Assembly: GCA_964512485.1 (NCBI GenBank)
Contig: CAZEHJ010000122.1
Coordinates: forward strand, 1-5,409
Length of the DNA stretch: 5,409 bases
Direction: 5' to 3'
Origin: CAZEHJ01 sp964512485
GTDB lineage: Bacteria; Bacteroidota; Rhodothermia; Rhodothermales; UBA10348
Below the pieces are notes generated by a model that did not search any database, had not been told where the DNA came from, and saw only the letters and a program-made list of their open reading frames with translations. Positions within the stretch are counted from its first letter, which is position 1, and every line of letters starts with the position of its first letter. The position numbers were made by a program, and so were the translations under genes. Shown here piece by piece: positions 1 to 5,409 of this stretch.

Positions 1-264
1 AAATTCGGTTTTTCGTTCAACTGGGCGGGATTGACAAACGTGTCATACGGATATCTCTGGTGGACAGACGAAACCGATGGCATATCATCTTATTTCGCGT
101 GGGGCTTCGGAGGGCAATTCATTTACGTCTCACCTGCCAGAAACCTTGTTGCGGTGGTCACAACAGATTATGACGGCGTCTATCAAGCGATCGGAGGCGA
201 AAATGCCATCGCAACGGCCGCAATGGGAGTGATTTCCAATCACGTTCTCCCGGCTGTTGAATAG
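1..264 (+). CDS. Serine hydrolase of the beta-lactamase/PBP-like family, C-terminal fragment (5' end outside window)
   Basis: The frame is open from the first base and stops at TAG 262-264, giving the last 87 residues of a protein truncated by the window edge. Seen: the stretch GYLWW, then FAWGFGGQFIYVSP, then a hydrophobic LVAVVTT strand and a final helix. This is the usual end of serine beta-lactamase-like hydrolases (family S12/class C fold): the GFGGQ segment sits on the strand that carries the third active-site motif, followed by the last beta strand and C-terminal helix. The Ser-x-x-Lys and Tyr motifs must lie upstream, so catalytic competence cannot be judged. Such proteins are usually periplasmic or exported esterases, peptidases or beta-lactamase relatives; the substrate is unknown. 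The ATG-less stretch at the left edge and the TTG at 31 should not be taken as the start. The 3' end overlaps the convergent regulator gene by 25 bases. Confidence 0.82.
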   Translation, partial: KFGFSFNWAGLTNVSYGYLWWTDETDGISSYFAWGFGGQFIYVSPARNLVAVVTTDYDGVYQAIGGENAIATAAMGVISNHVLPAVE

Positions 265-1349
265 AGATCATACTTCTTGAGTCGCCGGTACAAGGTGGCT
301 CGCGTGAGGCCCAACTCGTTGGATGCACAGGAAATATTGCCTCCATGTTTCGCCATCGCCACGTCTATTACCTGCCTCTCGACATCTTCAAGATTCAGTG
401 TCTCCAATACCAACCGGTCACTTGATTCCGTCGCCGTTGAAAACTGAAGATCACACGGTTGAATAGCTGCCGATTCTGTCATGATCACAGCGCGCTCCAC
501 TTTATGCATCAATTCCCGAACGTTTCCGGGCCAGTCGTATGATTCCATCAATCGAATTGCAGCCTCCGAGATGGTGAGCACTTCCGGATTGTACTGTGCA
601 GAAAATTTGGCCCTGTAATACTCGGCAAGCATGCGGATATCTTCCTTCCTTGCCCGAAGTGGAGGAAGAAAGATCTCTACGGTGTTGATCCGGTAGAGCA
701 GGTCTGCCCTGAAACGCTTTTCAGCAACTGAATGATGGATGGGCTGATTCGTTGCACAGATAAGTCGAACGTTTATGGCGGTCCCCACATTGGATCCGAT
801 TCGAACGACATGTCTCTGTTGCAGCACATTCAGCAGCTTGGCCTGAAGTGAAAGAGGGAGATTCCCGATCTCGTCGAGAAAGAGGGTCCCTCCATTCGCT
901 GCCTCGAACTTCCCCATGCGATTCTCGAAGGCGTCTGTAAAGGACCCTTTCTTGTGCCCGAACAGCTCACTTTCAAACAGTGTTTCCGTAACCGCGCCCA
1001 TGTCCACTGGAAGAAAGGTAGCCCCCCGTCGATTCGACAATCGATGCAGCGCATTCGCTACCACCTCTTTTCCGGTGCCATTCTCCCCCAGGATCAACAC
1101 GTTTGCATCTGTACAAGCCACCTTTTGAATCTGATTCACAACCGAATTGAGGGCCTGGGACGTTCCAATCAGGCCGAGTCGCGTCGGATCGATCACGGCC
1201 TTCTTCTCTATCGTCTGTTTCCTGTACATTCCCGGTTCTGCGATCATACCGGCCCCTCGAAAATTTTCTTTTATCATTGGTGCGCAGGAAGTTATACGGA
1301 TATAAGAATTGTCCATGTGCCGAAAGTCACGATGTTCGGGCAGATCCAT
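240..1349 (-). CDS. Sigma-54-dependent transcriptional activator (AAA+ plus Fis-type HTH, no receiver domain)
   Basis: The protein couples ATP hydrolysis to opening of sigma-54 RNA polymerase promoters from upstream enhancers. Numbering in the 369-residue frame: Walker A GENGTGKE 88-95; the sigma-54 contact loop reads GSFTDA 135-140 instead of GAFTGA; Walker B GGTLFLDE 153-160; sensor I ATN 199-201; an arginine-rich RFRADLLYR segment 212-220; WPGNVREL (sensor II) 273-280; Fis-type helix-turn-helix about 336-361. The AAA+ domain starts near residue 58, so no room exists for a receiver, GAF or PAS domain, and an in-frame stop (bases 1374-1376) lies just upstream of the first ATG. Total length resembles PspF-type activators. 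The start is uncertain: the coordinates give the longest frame, but the ATG at 1245-1247 (335 residues) has a GAGGGG ribosome-binding site 5 bases upstream, and I favour it. The GAFTDA subtype in Bacteroidota usually sits behind a receiver, so this may be a truncated form. Confidence 0.93.
   Translation of the reverse strand: MDLPEHRDFRHMDNSYIRITSCAPMIKENFRGAGMIAEPGMYRKQTIEKKAVIDPTRLGLIGTSQALNSVVNQIQKVACTDANVLILGENGTGKEVVANALHRLSNRRGATFLPVDMGAVTETLFESELFGHKKGSFTDAFENRMGKFEAANGGTLFLDEIGNLPLSLQAKLLNVLQQRHVVRIGSNVGTAINVRLICATNQPIHHSVAEKRFRADLLYRINTVEIFLPPLRARKEDIRMLAEYYRAKFSAQYNPEVLTISEAAIRLMESYDWPGNVRELMHKVERAVIMTESAAIQPCDLQFSTATESSDRLVLETLNLEDVERQVIDVAMAKHGGNISCASNELGLTRATLYRRLKKYDLYSTAGRT
1253..1258 (-). 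promoter_or_regulatory. Ribosome-binding site supporting an internal start of the regulator
   Basis: On the minus strand GAGGGG lies 5 bases before an in-frame ATG (1245-1247). The two earlier in-frame ATGs at 1347-1349 and 1314-1316 lack any purine-rich leader. The choice affects only 34 unconserved residues before the AAA+ domain. Confidence 0.5.
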
Positions 1350-1370
1350 TTGCCCGGCAAAAACGGCCCC

Positions 1371-1386
1371 TGTTCAGTCATGAACA
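1371..1386. promoter_or_regulatory. Perfect dyad TGTTCA-GTCA-TGAACA, candidate activator enhancer site
   Basis: Two 6-base arms are exact inverted repeats with a 4-base spacer, the shape of a site for a dimeric helix-turn-helix protein. A further TGAACA half-site lies at 1403-1408, 22 bases after the second arm (two helical turns). The dyad is about 100 bp upstream of the -24/-12 element at 1471-1487, a normal distance for sigma-54 enhancers, and just upstream of the activator gene itself. Binding by that activator is inferred, not shown. Confidence 0.45.
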
Positions 1387-1470
1387 CCTGGAATTGCAGA
1401 ATTGAACAGTGGCAGATATTGATCGGCCGTTTACAGGGCTCAAACGTCGATCGAAGATGGAGTACGCCCG

Positions 1471-1487
1471 TTGGCACGAATCTCGCC
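1471..1487 (+). promoter_or_regulatory. Candidate sigma-54 (-24/-12) promoter
   Basis: The sequence TTGGCACGAATCTCGCC matches the consensus TGGCAC-N5-TTGC at 6 of 6 bases in the -24 box and 3 of 4 in the -12 box. The invariant GG (1473-1474) and GC (1485-1486) have the exact 12-base register required. Transcription would run rightward from about 1498 toward the exported-protein gene, leaving a leader of roughly 336 bases. The neighbouring sigma-54 activator gene and the upstream dyad support the call. Confidence 0.5.
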
Positions 1488-1560
1488 GATCGGAAAAGTG
1501 ATGCACTCAATCATTGATTGCACCGCAAGCTGACTTTCATGAACTGACTCCGCTTTTCGC

Positions 1561-1577
1561 TTGGCGCTGAATCAGCA
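1561..1577 (+). promoter_or_regulatory. Second, weaker -24/-12 type candidate
   Basis: TTGGCGCTGAATCAGCA has GG (1563-1564) and GC (1575-1576) in the correct 12-base register and a good TTGGC, but the rest of the -24 box (GC for AC) and the bases before the -12 GC (CA for TT) deviate. It could be a secondary promoter with a start near 1588 or chance. Confidence 0.2.
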
Positions 1578-1833
1578 ACTCATGAGCTGGAGATGCACGG
1601 ATCCGCACCGGTCCACCTGACACTTCTTTCCTTCTTCCGAAGGATGTAACGCCGGCGCAGAAAAGGTCACCCGATCAATCGGCACTGCGGACGCAACTCC
1701 CTATTGGAGGGATCTCCTGACAGAGATTCGTCGATGCAGAGTGATCAGCACACAAAGACGAAGTGCATTCCCTGAAATCATCCACTCTTGGAGGGCGCAA
1801 GTCGATCAACATCGATACAGACACGTTTTAATC

Positions 1834-4800
1834 ATGCATTACTTCAGCAGAATCTTTCTACTGTCCACCTTTGCTCTGGCGGGCTTTTTGAGCACACCAG
1901 TTCAGGCTCAAACAGTGGGTAGTTGCGAGCAAGCCATCGGAGAGTCCTATATGGACATCAACAATGTGCGCGCACGCATTCTCAATAACGGTAACCTGTT
2001 TTGGCGCGGAAGCCCTCACGTTTATAATATTCCTAAGGGCGGCCCGTCGAACGCAATTTTCGCCTCCGGCATCTGGATGGGTGGTCAGGTAGCTGGCCAG
2101 CTTCGTCTTGCCGGATCAACCTATGGCCCCTACGAATTCTGGGCCGGTCCACTGAATGATGATGGTTCGCCTCCGGACGATTGTTCGGTTTACGACCGCG
2201 TTTTCAAAGTTTCCAAAGAGGCTGTCGTTGCGTACGAGGGATCTGGTGCGGCAACACCTGATCTTCAGGATTGGCCGACCGGACTTGGCGCACCGACTCT
2301 GGACGCAAACGGCGACGCCATTGACCTCACAGATCAGCCACTTACGAGCCGCGTAGATCGCAAGATCAACCTGGCTGCCGGTGAGCGCCCAGCCATTCTG
2401 GGAGACCAGATGTTGTGGTGGGTCATGAACGACCGCGGCAACCAGCATACACGAACTGATACTCCAGCAATGGGCGTTGAAGTTCACGGAACGGCGTTTG
2501 CGTTCAATACTGCGGGTGCTATCGGGAATACAACCTTCTACAAATATCGCATTATCTATAAAGGAAGTACGCCTCTCGAGAACACGTATATGGGGCTTTT
2601 CTCGGATCCTGACCTCGGCAATTTCGATGATGACTACGTCGGATCCGATACTACCCTCGGACTCGGATTTGTTTACAATGCCGACAACGACGACGAAGGT
2701 GGAGAGGGATACGGCGCAGCACCTCCGGCCGCCGGATATGACTTTTTTCAGGGTCCGCTCGTCAATGACAACGGCGTTGATGACAACGGCAACGGCCAGA
2801 TTGACGAAGAGAACGAACGCCTGAAAATGACTTCGTTCACATTCTACAACAATACGGGTGGCCTGCAAGGTGACCCCAGGAATGGCCCCGACATGTACAA
2901 TTACATGAGCGGTCGATGGAAGGATGGCCAACGAATCACACTTGGAGGCTCGGGACGCAATTTTTCGAATATTCCGACCTCGTTCATGTTTCCTGGCGAT
3001 CCTCCAGGATTCTGGTCAGAATTTGATTCAGATGGTCAGGGTAGCGCGATCGCGCCCGCCGATCGTCGTTTTGTGATGGCTACGGGTCCTTTTACGGTCA
3101 AGCCAAACGATGAGCAGACTCTGGTCTTTGGAATCGTGACCAGTTTCGGTGACGACAATCTGGATTCAGTCCGGAAAATGAAGGAAGACGATGCGCTGGC
3201 GCAGGCAGTGTTCGATATCAATTTCGAATTGCCTTCTCCTCCAGCTGGACCTCGCGTCACGACTACGGTCGATGACGGAAGCGTTCTTCTGGAGTGGGGA
3301 TACAAACCAACTGACAACAACTTCCTCGACACCTATAACGTGATCGATCCGCTACTTTCAGACGACGTTACCGATAATGACTACGTATTTGAAGGCTACA
3401 ATGTCTTCCAATTCGATGACAGCTCGGACCAGGAAGGAACCCTTCTCGCCACATACGATGTCGTCAATGGCATCACGCGCGTAATCGAAGGGTCTGACCT
3501 GACATTTGTCACCGCTGAGGGTAGTGATGCTGGATTAGCCCACTCGCACCGGGTGTCTGGACTCACCAACTATGTAGATTATTCCTTTGGCGTACAGGCA
3601 TATGCCTATAATGCTACCTCGGGACAGAAGGTTTACCCTGGCCCGATCAGTAGAGTCAACGTCGTTCCACAGCGTACGCAACTGGTTCTGTCAGAAGAAG
3701 CCGTGGCCGCAGCCATAACGCCTGATGCTGACGTTGAGTCCGTAAAAGGCGAAAACATCGGTAACGGTAATGTGACGGCCAACATCGTCAATCCTGCTGC
3801 AGTTACAGGCCATTCTTACGCTGTTGAGTTCTTCGCTCTCGAAGTTCCGGATGTGGACGATGGTCACAAGCGGAACAATGGTGTGGGCATCGACGAACGC
3901 GAATCGAGCCGCGCTGCTGAAATCAGAAGCAAGGAAGCTGTTCGCAAGTCAGGTTCTGCATTTATCACAACCTATGACGTGATGAACACGACCACGGGCG
4001 AAAAAGTCTTCGACGGCACTGCTGCGTACGACGGAATCCACACCGCAGCTCCGGAAGGAAGCGATGTGATTCAGCTCGACGGTCTTTCGCTGAATATCAC
4101 AGGCGCTCCCAACGGATTCCTGGACTTCACCGTGACGCACAATGCTTCGGGCAAGCTTGCTACGCCCGATGGTGCTGCTGCTGACTGGAGAAGCTTCCCT
4201 GGAACGGGCCGCGCTACTCAAGGTGTTCAGCAGTCTACCAATGGAGGTCGCTGGCACATCGCAACCGGTATGTCCGGTGGTTGCCCATCGAATTGTGGCG
4301 ACTACTCCTCCTTCCTCGCTCGCTCGATCGTCGGCCGTGATGGCTGGGGTCCGGTAATGCCTTTCGACTGGGAAATTCGTTTCTCAGACGGTGGCGACTA
4401 CGAGCTGGACTGGTGGGGCACTGGAATCATCCAGGCTGGCCGCATGAGCATCTGGAATGCAGGTATTGCAACTCCTGATGACCCAAGTGATGACATTCGC
4501 TGGATCCCTGCTATCCTTGATAACGGTGGAAACCCGACATGGGAAATGGTCGCCAATGACCACTCCTCGTCCGGTGGTGCGGATGACCCTGAGTCAGATT
4601 GGATCTACTTCTTTGATCCTGTTGATCAGTCTGCTGGACAGGCTGGCTACGACAAGTGGGTAACACTTGCCCTTGCTGAAGCTGGTGCAGGTGGTGATGG
4701 AACAGCTGAATGGGGTGGCATTTCGACTCCTGGACGTATCGTTCTTTACAACTGGAACGCGGGTGATGTCTCTGACGGAACGCTTGATGCAGTCCCACTG

Positions 4801-5247
4801 GATCAGCGCGAGCCAGAAGCAGGAACCGTATTCCGCATGGCAACGACGAAGCCGAATCAGCCTGGTGACAGCTTTGCCTTCTCGACCGATGGTCTGGGCG
4901 CTCGCGCTCGCACGGACGCAGAAGCAAAAAGTGCGCTCGATGATATCGGTATCTCACCGAACCCATACAAAGGCGCTTCGGCTTACGAAGTCAGCCAGCT
5001 TGTTGATCAGGTTCGTTTTACGAACATGCCGAATCAGGCTACCGTGAGAATCTTCTCTGTTTCGGGTACGCTGATCCGCACTCTCGTCAAGAACGACTCG
5101 AATGCGAGTTTCCCCTGGGATCTCGCGACTGACGAAGGGCTTCCGATCTCCAGTGGTATGTACATCATCCACGTTGATTCAGATCTCGGAGAGAAGGTCC
5201 TCAAGTTTGGCGTCGTCAAAAAGCGTGTACAGCTGAATACGTTTTAG
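1834..5247 (+). CDS. Large secreted protein with T9SS-type C-terminal sorting domain
   Basis: The frame is open from a GTG at 1741, but I choose ATG 1834 because it puts a signal peptide at the very N terminus: a short start with one Arg, a hydrophobic LLSTFALAGFL core, and an AxA-like VQA cut after residue 25; no clear ribosome-binding site precedes either start. The product has 1,137 residues. Numbering from 1834: about 31-465 is a conserved module (DINNVRARI, NGNLFWRGSP, ASGIWMGG, LWWVMND, FSDPDLGNFDDDYVGSDTT) that I recognise from uncharacterised exported proteins of Rhodothermota-like bacteria; an EF-hand-like loop at 316-327; a fibronectin III-like stretch about 466-614; a Trp/Asp/Gly-rich module about 780-980 with TPDDPSDD; and a C-terminal domain from 1040 (SPNPYKG, RIFSVSGTLIRTL, SSGMYIIHV, KVLKFGVVKK). 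The last is of the T9SS/FlgD-like type that directs export across the outer membrane. No catalytic motif was recognised; a surface structural or adhesive role is a guess. Confidence 0.9.
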   Translation: MHYFSRIFLLSTFALAGFLSTPVQAQTVGSCEQAIGESYMDINNVRARILNNGNLFWRGSPHVYNIPKGGPSNAIFASGIWMGGQVAGQLRLAGSTYGPYEFWAGPLNDDGSPPDDCSVYDRVFKVSKEAVVAYEGSGAATPDLQDWPTGLGAPTLDANGDAIDLTDQPLTSRVDRKINLAAGERPAILGDQMLWWVMNDRGNQHTRTDTPAMGVEVHGTAFAFNTAGAIGNTTFYKYRIIYKGSTPLENTYMGLFSDPDLGNFDDDYVGSDTTLGLGFVYNADNDDEGGEGYGAAPPAAGYDFFQGPLVNDNGVDDNGNGQIDEENERLKMTSFTFYNNTGGLQGDPRNGPDMYNYMSGRWKDGQRITLGGSGRNFSNIPTSFMFPGDPPGFWSEFDSDGQGSAIAPADRRFVMATGPFTVKPNDEQTLVFGIVTSFGDDNLDSVRKMKEDDALAQAVFDINFELPSPPAGPRVTTTVDDGSVLLEWGYKPTDNNFLDTYNVIDPLLSDDVTDNDYVFEGYNVFQFDDSSDQEGTLLATYDVVNGITRVIEGSDLTFVTAEGSDAGLAHSHRVSGLTNYVDYSFGVQAYAYNATSGQKVYPGPISRVNVVPQRTQLVLSEEAVAAAITPDADVESVKGENIGNGNVTANIVNPAAVTGHSYAVEFFALEVPDVDDGHKRNNGVGIDERESSRAAEIRSKEAVRKSGSAFITTYDVMNTTTGEKVFDGTAAYDGIHTAAPEGSDVIQLDGLSLNITGAPNGFLDFTVTHNASGKLATPDGAAADWRSFPGTGRATQGVQQSTNGGRWHIATGMSGGCPSNCGDYSSFLARSIVGRDGWGPVMPFDWEIRFSDGGDYELDWWGTGIIQAGRMSIWNAGIATPDDPSDDIRWIPAILDNGGNPTWEMVANDHSSSGGADDPESDWIYFFDPVDQSAGQAGYDKWVTLALAEAGAGGDGTAEWGGISTPGRIVLYNWNAGDVSDGTLDAVPLDQREPEAGTVFRMATTKPNQPGDSFAFSTDGLGARARTDAEAKSALDDIGISPNPYKGASAYEVSQLVDQVRFTNMPNQATVRIFSVSGTLIRTLVKNDSNASFPWDLATDEGLPISSGMYIIHVDSDLGEKVLKFGVVKKRVQLNTF
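2779..2814 (+). other. EF-hand-like calcium loop in the exported protein
   Basis: The encoded loop DDNGNGQIDEEN has Asp/Asn at positions 1, 3 and 5, Gly at 6, Ile at 8 and Asp at 9, as in EF-hand, dockerin and thrombospondin type 3 loops; position 12 is Asn where Glu or Asp is usual. It likely binds a calcium ion that stabilises the extracellular fold. Confidence 0.5.
4951..5244 (+). other. C-terminal T9SS-like sorting domain of the exported protein
   Basis: The last 98 residues begin with SPNPYKG and contain the beta-strand pattern of Por-secretion C-terminal domains: VRFTNMP, then ATVRIFSVSGTLIRTL, a Trp-Asp (FPWDL) turn, GLPISSGMYIIHV and EKVLKFGVVKK. In T9SS cargo this domain is recognised by the outer-membrane machinery and may be cleaved. 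The tail continues for RVQLNTF beyond the usual Lys-rich end. Confidence 0.75.
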
Positions 5248-5274
5248 AACCCACGAGCAAAATGAACAATCAAG

Positions 5275-5280
5275 AAAGGA
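5275..5280 (+). promoter_or_regulatory. Ribosome-binding site of the PorV/PorQ-family gene
   Basis: AAAGGA lies 8 bases before ATG 5289-5291. It decides against the in-frame ATG at 5262-5264, which lacks such a leader and would add nine polar residues to the signal peptide. Confidence 0.5.
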
Positions 5281-5288
5281 AAACAATC

Positions 5289-5409
5289 ATGAATACATCA
5301 TTGAATATGATGATCCGTGCGCTCGTGGTCTGTGCGGTGCTGATTCTCAGTGCCCTGGACGCGAATGCAGGTGATGACAAACGTCGTGGTACGGCGGGTG
5401 CATCACAGC
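5289..5409 (+). CDS. PorV/PorQ family outer-membrane protein, N-terminal fragment (3' end outside window)
   Basis: The frame runs open to the window edge and gives 40 residues. Seen: a signal peptide with an Arg followed by a hydrophobic ALVVCAVLIL core and a likely cut after residue 27 (ANA), then GDDKRRGTAGASQ. The RRGTAGA-type start of the mature protein is the conserved opening of PorV/PorQ-family (UPF0164-like) beta-barrel proteins, which is my basis for the name; the barrel itself is outside the window. In the T9SS, PorV is an outer-membrane shuttle that receives cargo bearing C-terminal sorting domains; PorQ is a paralogue. The gene follows the large cargo-like gene by 41 bases with no hairpin terminator, so the two are probably co-transcribed. 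Start chosen from the AAAGGA leader; 5262 is the alternative. Confidence 0.72.
   Translation, partial: MNTSLNMMIRALVVCAVLILSALDANAGDDKRRGTAGASQ

Larger units (their letters stand above)
1350..1833. other. Divergent intergenic region, about 480 bases, regulatory
   Basis: This stretch separates the minus-strand activator from the plus-strand exported-protein gene. I see no convincing gene in it: short open frames exist, but they lack ribosome-binding sites and recognisable products. It contains a perfect dyad (1371-1386), two rightward -24/-12 type promoter candidates (1471-1487, 1561-1577), a weak leftward one (about 1356-1372), and several small palindromes: TTGCC-C-GGCAA 1350-1360, CCGATCGG 1486-1493, CTCATGAG 1579-1586, CCTTC-TTCC-GAAGG 1630-1643 and CCGAT-CA-ATCGG 1671-1682. 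No clear Bacteroidota-type sigma-70 promoter (TAnnTTTG) was found. No tRNA- or riboswitch-like structure was recognised. Confidence 0.7.

Noticed and set aside
1292..1510. Minus-strand frame upstream of the regulator as a remnant receiver domain
   Set aside because: The translation has none of the receiver landmarks (acidic pair, phospho-Asp, Lys near the end).
954..1517. Plus-strand 187-codon frame
   Set aside because: Most of it is antisense to the AAA+ domain of the regulator, and its product looks like no protein family; the 3' part (ATG 1380) has no ribosome-binding site.
1706..1717. GGAG-GGAT-CTCC as an intrinsic terminator
   Set aside because: The stem is only 4 bp and no T-run follows.
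1734..1775. 14-codon frame as a leader peptide
   Set aside because: The nearest GGAGG is 23 bases upstream, too far, and the peptide has no attenuation-like codon run.
1741..1833. GTG at 1741 as the start of the large exported protein
   Set aside because: It would place 31 mostly polar residues before a clear signal peptide that begins at ATG 1834, and it has no ribosome-binding site at a suitable distance.
2779..2814. Dockerin domain
   Set aside because: Only one calcium-loop-like segment is present; a dockerin needs two duplicated loops with linking helices.
2116..2931. Minus-strand 271-codon frame
   Set aside because: Wholly inside the exported-protein gene, whose protein motifs are clear; the antisense product has no recognisable domain.
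4511..4966. Minus-strand 151-codon frame
   Set aside because: His/Arg/Ser-rich shadow product opposite a well-supported gene.
3700..5200. Apparent shift in codon use (more GCT/GGT) in the second half of the exported-protein gene
   Set aside because: By eye only; repeated Gly/Ala-rich composition could explain it, and there is no sign of a junction or frameshift.

Overview
The window reads as chromosomal DNA of an FCB-group bacterium, most likely a Rhodothermota/Balneolota-type relative of the Bacteroidota. The base for this is (i) a very large exported protein that ends in a type IX secretion (T9SS)-like C-terminal domain, (ii) the start of a PorV/PorQ-family gene directly behind it, and (iii) a sigma-54 activator of the GAFTDA subtype that I know mainly from Bacteroidota-like genomes. 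Assignment below phylum level is not possible from this sequence.

Layout: 1-264 (+) is the 3' end of a serine beta-lactamase-like hydrolase that starts outside the window. It converges on, and overlaps by 25 bases, a minus-strand gene (240-1349) for a compact sigma-54-dependent activator made of an AAA+ domain and a Fis-type helix-turn-helix, with no receiver or other sensory domain. The region 1350-1833 has no convincing gene. It holds a perfect dyad (TGTTCA-N4-TGAACA, 1371-1386), a good -24/-12 sigma-54 promoter candidate pointing rightward (1471-1487), a weaker second candidate (1561-1577), and a weak leftward candidate (about 1356-1372). Then comes a 3.4-kb gene (1834-5247, +) for a secreted protein of about 1,137 residues: signal peptide, a large conserved N-terminal module with an EF-hand-like loop, a fibronectin III-like segment, a Trp/Asp/Gly-rich module, and a C-terminal sorting-type beta domain. 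After 41 bases without a terminator, a PorV/PorQ-family outer-membrane protein gene begins (5289 to beyond the window).

Working model (inference): the divergent activator binds the dyad about 100 bp upstream of the sigma-54-like promoter, the normal enhancer distance, and switches on a cargo-plus-outer-membrane-partner operon. The large protein would be the exported cargo, and the PorV/PorQ protein its outer-membrane shuttle or companion. Because the activator has no sensory domain, its control would have to come from its own level or from a partner protein, as with PspF. No RNA genes, CRISPR arrays, insertion sequences or phage features were seen.
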